A stretch of 7,037 nucleotides of DNA from an uncultured Eubacteriales bacterium. GTDB taxonomy: Bacteria; Bacillota; Clostridia; Oscillospirales; UMGS1783. The translations under genes and the position numbers were made by a program. This document shows positions 6,152-7,037 of this stretch, piece by piece; positions within the stretch are counted from its first letter, which is position 1, and each line of letters starts with the position of its first letter. The notes under the pieces are model-generated. The model saw only the letters and a program-made list of their open reading frames with translations, searched no databases and had not been told where the DNA came from. The stretch lies in contig CAJLRT010000051.1 of assembly GCA_905209135.1 (NCBI GenBank), positions 1 to 7,037 of the forward strand, given 5' to 3'.

Positions 6152-6394
6152 GTGCACCCCGCCGTTCGGGTACGCCCTGATGCTTGGGTGCGCCCTGCTG
6201 TTCGGGTGCGCCCTGCTGTTCGGGTGCGCCCGCCGTTCGGTTGCGCCTGCTGTTCGGGTGCGCCCGCTGTTCGGGTGCGTCCGCTGTTCAGGTGCGTCCT
6301 GCTGTTCGGGTGCGGCCTGCTGTTCAGGTGCGCCTGCTGTTCGGGCGCGTCCTGTTGCTTGGGTGCGCCTGCTTCAGCCGCGCCCGCCGTTCAG
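6152..6394 (+). repeat. Tandem array of ~14 copies of a 17/18-bp unit
   Basis: The consensus unit is GTGCGCCCTGCTGTTCGG. Units start at about 6152, 6170, 6188, 6206, 6224, 6241, 6258, 6275, 6292, 6310, 6328, 6345, 6363 and 6378. The units at 6188 and 6206 are identical; others differ by substitutions, and several lack one base in the C-run, giving 17 bp, with one shortened to 15. The two ends are the most degenerate. The mix of 17- and 18-bp units shifts the reading frame, which argues against a protein repeat, and no ribosome binding site precedes it. There are no unique spacers, so it is not a CRISPR array. It lies between the kinase stop and the operon terminator, so it should be transcribed as the 3' UTR. 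Each unit junction can fold as a short CGCCC/GGGTG hairpin. Confidence 0.9.
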
Positions 6395-6410
6395 ACGCAA
6401 CCGGCCACAG

Positions 6411-6446
6411 GCGTGCCGCTCCCCCGACAGAGCGGCACGCTTTTTC
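6411..6446 (+). terminator. Intrinsic terminator of the two-component operon
   Basis: GCGTGCCGCT (6411-6420) pairs perfectly with AGCGGCACGC (6431-6440) around a 10-base loop, followed by TTTTT (6441-6445). It lies about 280 bases after the kinase stop, beyond the tandem repeats, and has no T-run on the minus strand. Confidence 0.9.
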
Positions 6447-6482
6447 TGCGGCGCCGGTGGCATTGTGCAGACTGTATGCCTC

Positions 6483-6512
6483 TTGACATTTATTACGGAA
6501 TGGCCGTATAAT
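6483..6512 (+). promoter_or_regulatory. Fully consensus sigma-70-type promoter pointing into the antisense of the small HTH gene
   Basis: TTGACA (6483-6488) and TATAAT (6507-6512) are both perfect, with an 18-base spacer and an AT-rich downstream region; the start would be near 6519. It has no gene of its own: the only open frame downstream on this strand is the complement of the small HTH gene and has no ribosome binding site. It would give a transcript antisense to that gene, perhaps running on to the XRE gene at 6941. An operator-like motif lies 28 bases after the -10. Confidence 0.75.
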
Positions 6513-6539
6513 ATAAAAAATAACAAAGAACAATCATAA

Positions 6540-6553
6540 TCGCAAAAATGCGA
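6540..6553. promoter_or_regulatory. Operator-like motif O4 (TCGCAAAAATGCGA)
   Basis: This perfect palindrome (TCGCA, AAAA, TGCGA) abuts the stop of the small HTH gene. It matches TCGCANAAATGC, the motif found in O1 and O2 beyond the other end of that gene. It lies at about +21 to +34 of the plus-strand consensus promoter, a position where a bound repressor could block elongation. Confidence 0.55.
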
Positions 6554-6763
6554 CTACTCTCCAAAAAAAATTTCCGCCGTTTCCGCCAGGGACAGGCCGA
6601 GCGTACGCCCGATATACACCGCCTCCCGGACGGAAAAGCAATCGCCCTCACTCGCAATCTTCCGGTAGAGCGTAGACCGGTTTATATCCATTTTCCTGGA
6701 CAGTTCACTGTAGGTAACGCCGCGCTGTTTCATCTTCCTCTTCAATTTTTCCATGTTTGCCAT
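6554..6763 (-). CDS. Small Cro-like/XRE helix-turn-helix regulator
   Basis: The protein has 69 residues with the ATG at 6763-6761, chosen because AAAGGAG (6772-6778) lies 8 bases upstream. The frame stays open another 20 codons upstream, but without a matching ribosome binding site, and that extension would begin upstream of the predicted transcription start. A lysine-rich N-terminus (EKLKRKMKQRG) is followed by an HTH at ~18-36, with helix 2 at YSELSRKM and helix 3 at INRSTLYRKI. The C-terminal half has the two short helices typical of phage repressor/Cro-type proteins and ends in the EIFF motif common in small phage-type regulators of Clostridia. It is divergent from another HTH gene and surrounded by repeated operator-like sites, so it is probably one arm of a two-repressor switch. 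Its actual targets are not known. Confidence 0.85.
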   Translation of the reverse strand: MANMEKLKRKMKQRGVTYSELSRKMDINRSTLYRKIASEGDCFSVREAVYIGRTLGLSLAETAEIFFGE

Positions 6764-6795
6764 AACTCTGACTCCTTTGCTGTCTTGTTTTTTGT

Positions 6796-6809
6796 TTGCA
6801 TTTATGCGA
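6796..6809. promoter_or_regulatory. Operator-like motif O1
   Basis: On the minus strand it reads TCGCATAAATGCAA and matches TCGCANAAATGC exactly, with a GCAT-AA-ATGC dyad. It covers the predicted start region (about +3 to +16) of the small HTH gene transcript, so a protein bound here should repress that gene. Confidence 0.55.
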
Positions 6810-6818
6810 TGCACCTGT

Positions 6819-6848
6819 ATCATAACATCCGTTACAGGGACTTGTCAA
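6819..6848 (-). promoter_or_regulatory. Promoter of the small HTH gene
   Basis: On the minus strand, a perfect TTGACA (6848-6843) is followed after 18 bases by TATGAT (6824-6819). The start would be near 6812, giving a leader of about 50 bases that contains O1 and the ribosome binding site. Confidence 0.75.
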
Positions 6849-6856
6849 TACGTTTT

Positions 6857-6870
6857 TCGCACAAATGCAT
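6857..6870. promoter_or_regulatory. Operator-like motif O2
   Basis: TCGCACAAATGCAT matches TCGCANAAATGC exactly. It lies between the two divergent promoters, 8 bases upstream of the minus-strand -35. Its centre is 32 bp (three helical turns) from O3, on the same face of the DNA, which would allow cooperative binding. Confidence 0.5.
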
Positions 6871-6888
6871 AAATATTTCAAGAATTGG

Positions 6889-6902
6889 TTGCGTATTTGC
6901 GA
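6889..6902. promoter_or_regulatory. Operator-like motif O3
   Basis: On the minus strand it reads TCGCAAATACGCAA, matching 9 of the 11 fixed positions of the motif. It coincides with the -35 box of the plus-strand XRE promoter, so occupancy should repress that gene. It is the most divergent of the four copies. Confidence 0.45.
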
Positions 6903-6917
6903 AATCAGTGTTATACT
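6889..6917 (+). promoter_or_regulatory. Promoter of the XRE regulator gene
   Basis: TTGCGT (6889-6894), 17 bases, then TATACT (6912-6917) with an extended TG at 6909-6910. The start would be near 6924, leaving a very short leader that contains the ribosome binding site AAAGGTGG (6924-6931). The -35 box overlaps O3. Confidence 0.65.
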
Positions 6918-6940
6918 ACAGATAAAGGTGGTGAAATGGA

Positions 6941-7037
6941 ATGACGACAGGCGAAAAAATTAAAAAAAGGCGCCAGGAGCTGCACATGACGGTTGATATG
7001 CTCGCAGATGCGATTCACAAGAACCGCGCGACGGTCT
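6941..7037 (+). CDS. XRE-family (CI/LexA-like) HTH regulator, N-terminal part, runs off the window
   Basis: Only the first 32 codons are present. The start MTTGEKIKKRRQEL, then MTVDMLADAIHKNRATV, is typical of Cro/CI-type repressors: helix 1 at GEKIKKRR, helix 2 at TVDMLADAI and the recognition helix beginning KNRATV. AAAGGTGG (6924-6931) precedes the ATG. Many full-length proteins with this N-terminus carry a C-terminal S24/LexA-type self-cleavage domain, but the rest lies outside the window. It is divergent from the small HTH gene, which gives a phage-like switch layout. Confidence 0.85.
   Translation, partial: MTTGEKIKKRRQELHMTVDMLADAIHKNRATV

Noticed and set aside
6152..6394. CRISPR array
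   Set aside because: Units are directly abutting 17/18-mers with no unique spacers and no cas genes nearby.
6021..6539. Proteins encoded by the tandem repeats (open frames in all three plus frames)
   Set aside because: The unit lacks stop codons in most frames, so open frames are expected by composition. 17-bp units break the frame, and there is no ribosome binding site.
6548..6925. 125-codon plus-strand frame opposite the small HTH gene, behind the consensus promoter
   Set aside because: It has no ribosome binding site, and it is the complement of a convincing HTH gene and of the divergent promoter region. Any transcript is better seen as antisense RNA.

Overview
The window looks like chromosomal DNA from a GC-rich, low-G+C-phylum (Bacillota, probably Clostridia-like) bacterium. 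The protein genes are GC-rich with strong AGGAGG-type ribosome binding sites, and the families present (Cthe_2159-type lipoprotein, DUF4956, VTC domain, OmpR-type two-component system, small XRE/Cro regulators) commonly occur together in Clostridia. The species cannot be named from the sequence. The first ~300 bases are much more AT-rich than the rest.

Layout. Positions 1-98 hold the 3' part of a tRNA-Ala(GGC) gene and its terminator. An AT-rich segment follows, then a second, degenerate copy of the same tRNA 3' end (284-335) with its own terminator. This looks like an attachment-site scar or a decayed tRNA duplicate. After a stretch with no gene (385-626), three minus-strand genes form a tight operon, transcribed in this order: VTC-domain polyphosphate-polymerase-like protein (3320-4051), DUF4956 membrane protein (2650-3327, GTG start) and a secreted beta-helix lipoprotein of the Cthe_2159 family (675-2639). 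The operon ends at a long hairpin (627-661).

Divergent from it is an OmpR-family response regulator (4218-4895) overlapping by ATGA with its histidine kinase (4892-6130). The 166-bp gap between the two operons contains a perfect 17+17-bp palindrome made of two facing TTCAG direct-repeat pairs. This is a good candidate for the site through which the regulator controls its own operon and the VTC operon. The simplest reading is a membrane and cell-surface system (cytosolic/membrane polymerase-like enzyme, membrane partner, surface-anchored carbohydrate-binding protein) under dedicated two-component control. The CotH kinase gene that often accompanies such clusters is not in the window.

Downstream of the kinase are about 14 copies of a 17/18-bp GC-rich tandem repeat (6152-6394), then a classic terminator (6411-6446). 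The last 600 bases are a phage-like regulatory switch: a small Cro-like HTH gene on the minus strand (6554-6763) divergent from a CI/XRE-type HTH gene that runs off the window (6941-). Strong promoters face both ways, and four copies of a 14-bp operator-like motif lie in or beside them. One copy is next to a fully consensus plus-strand promoter that points into the 3' end of the small HTH gene and may make an antisense transcript.
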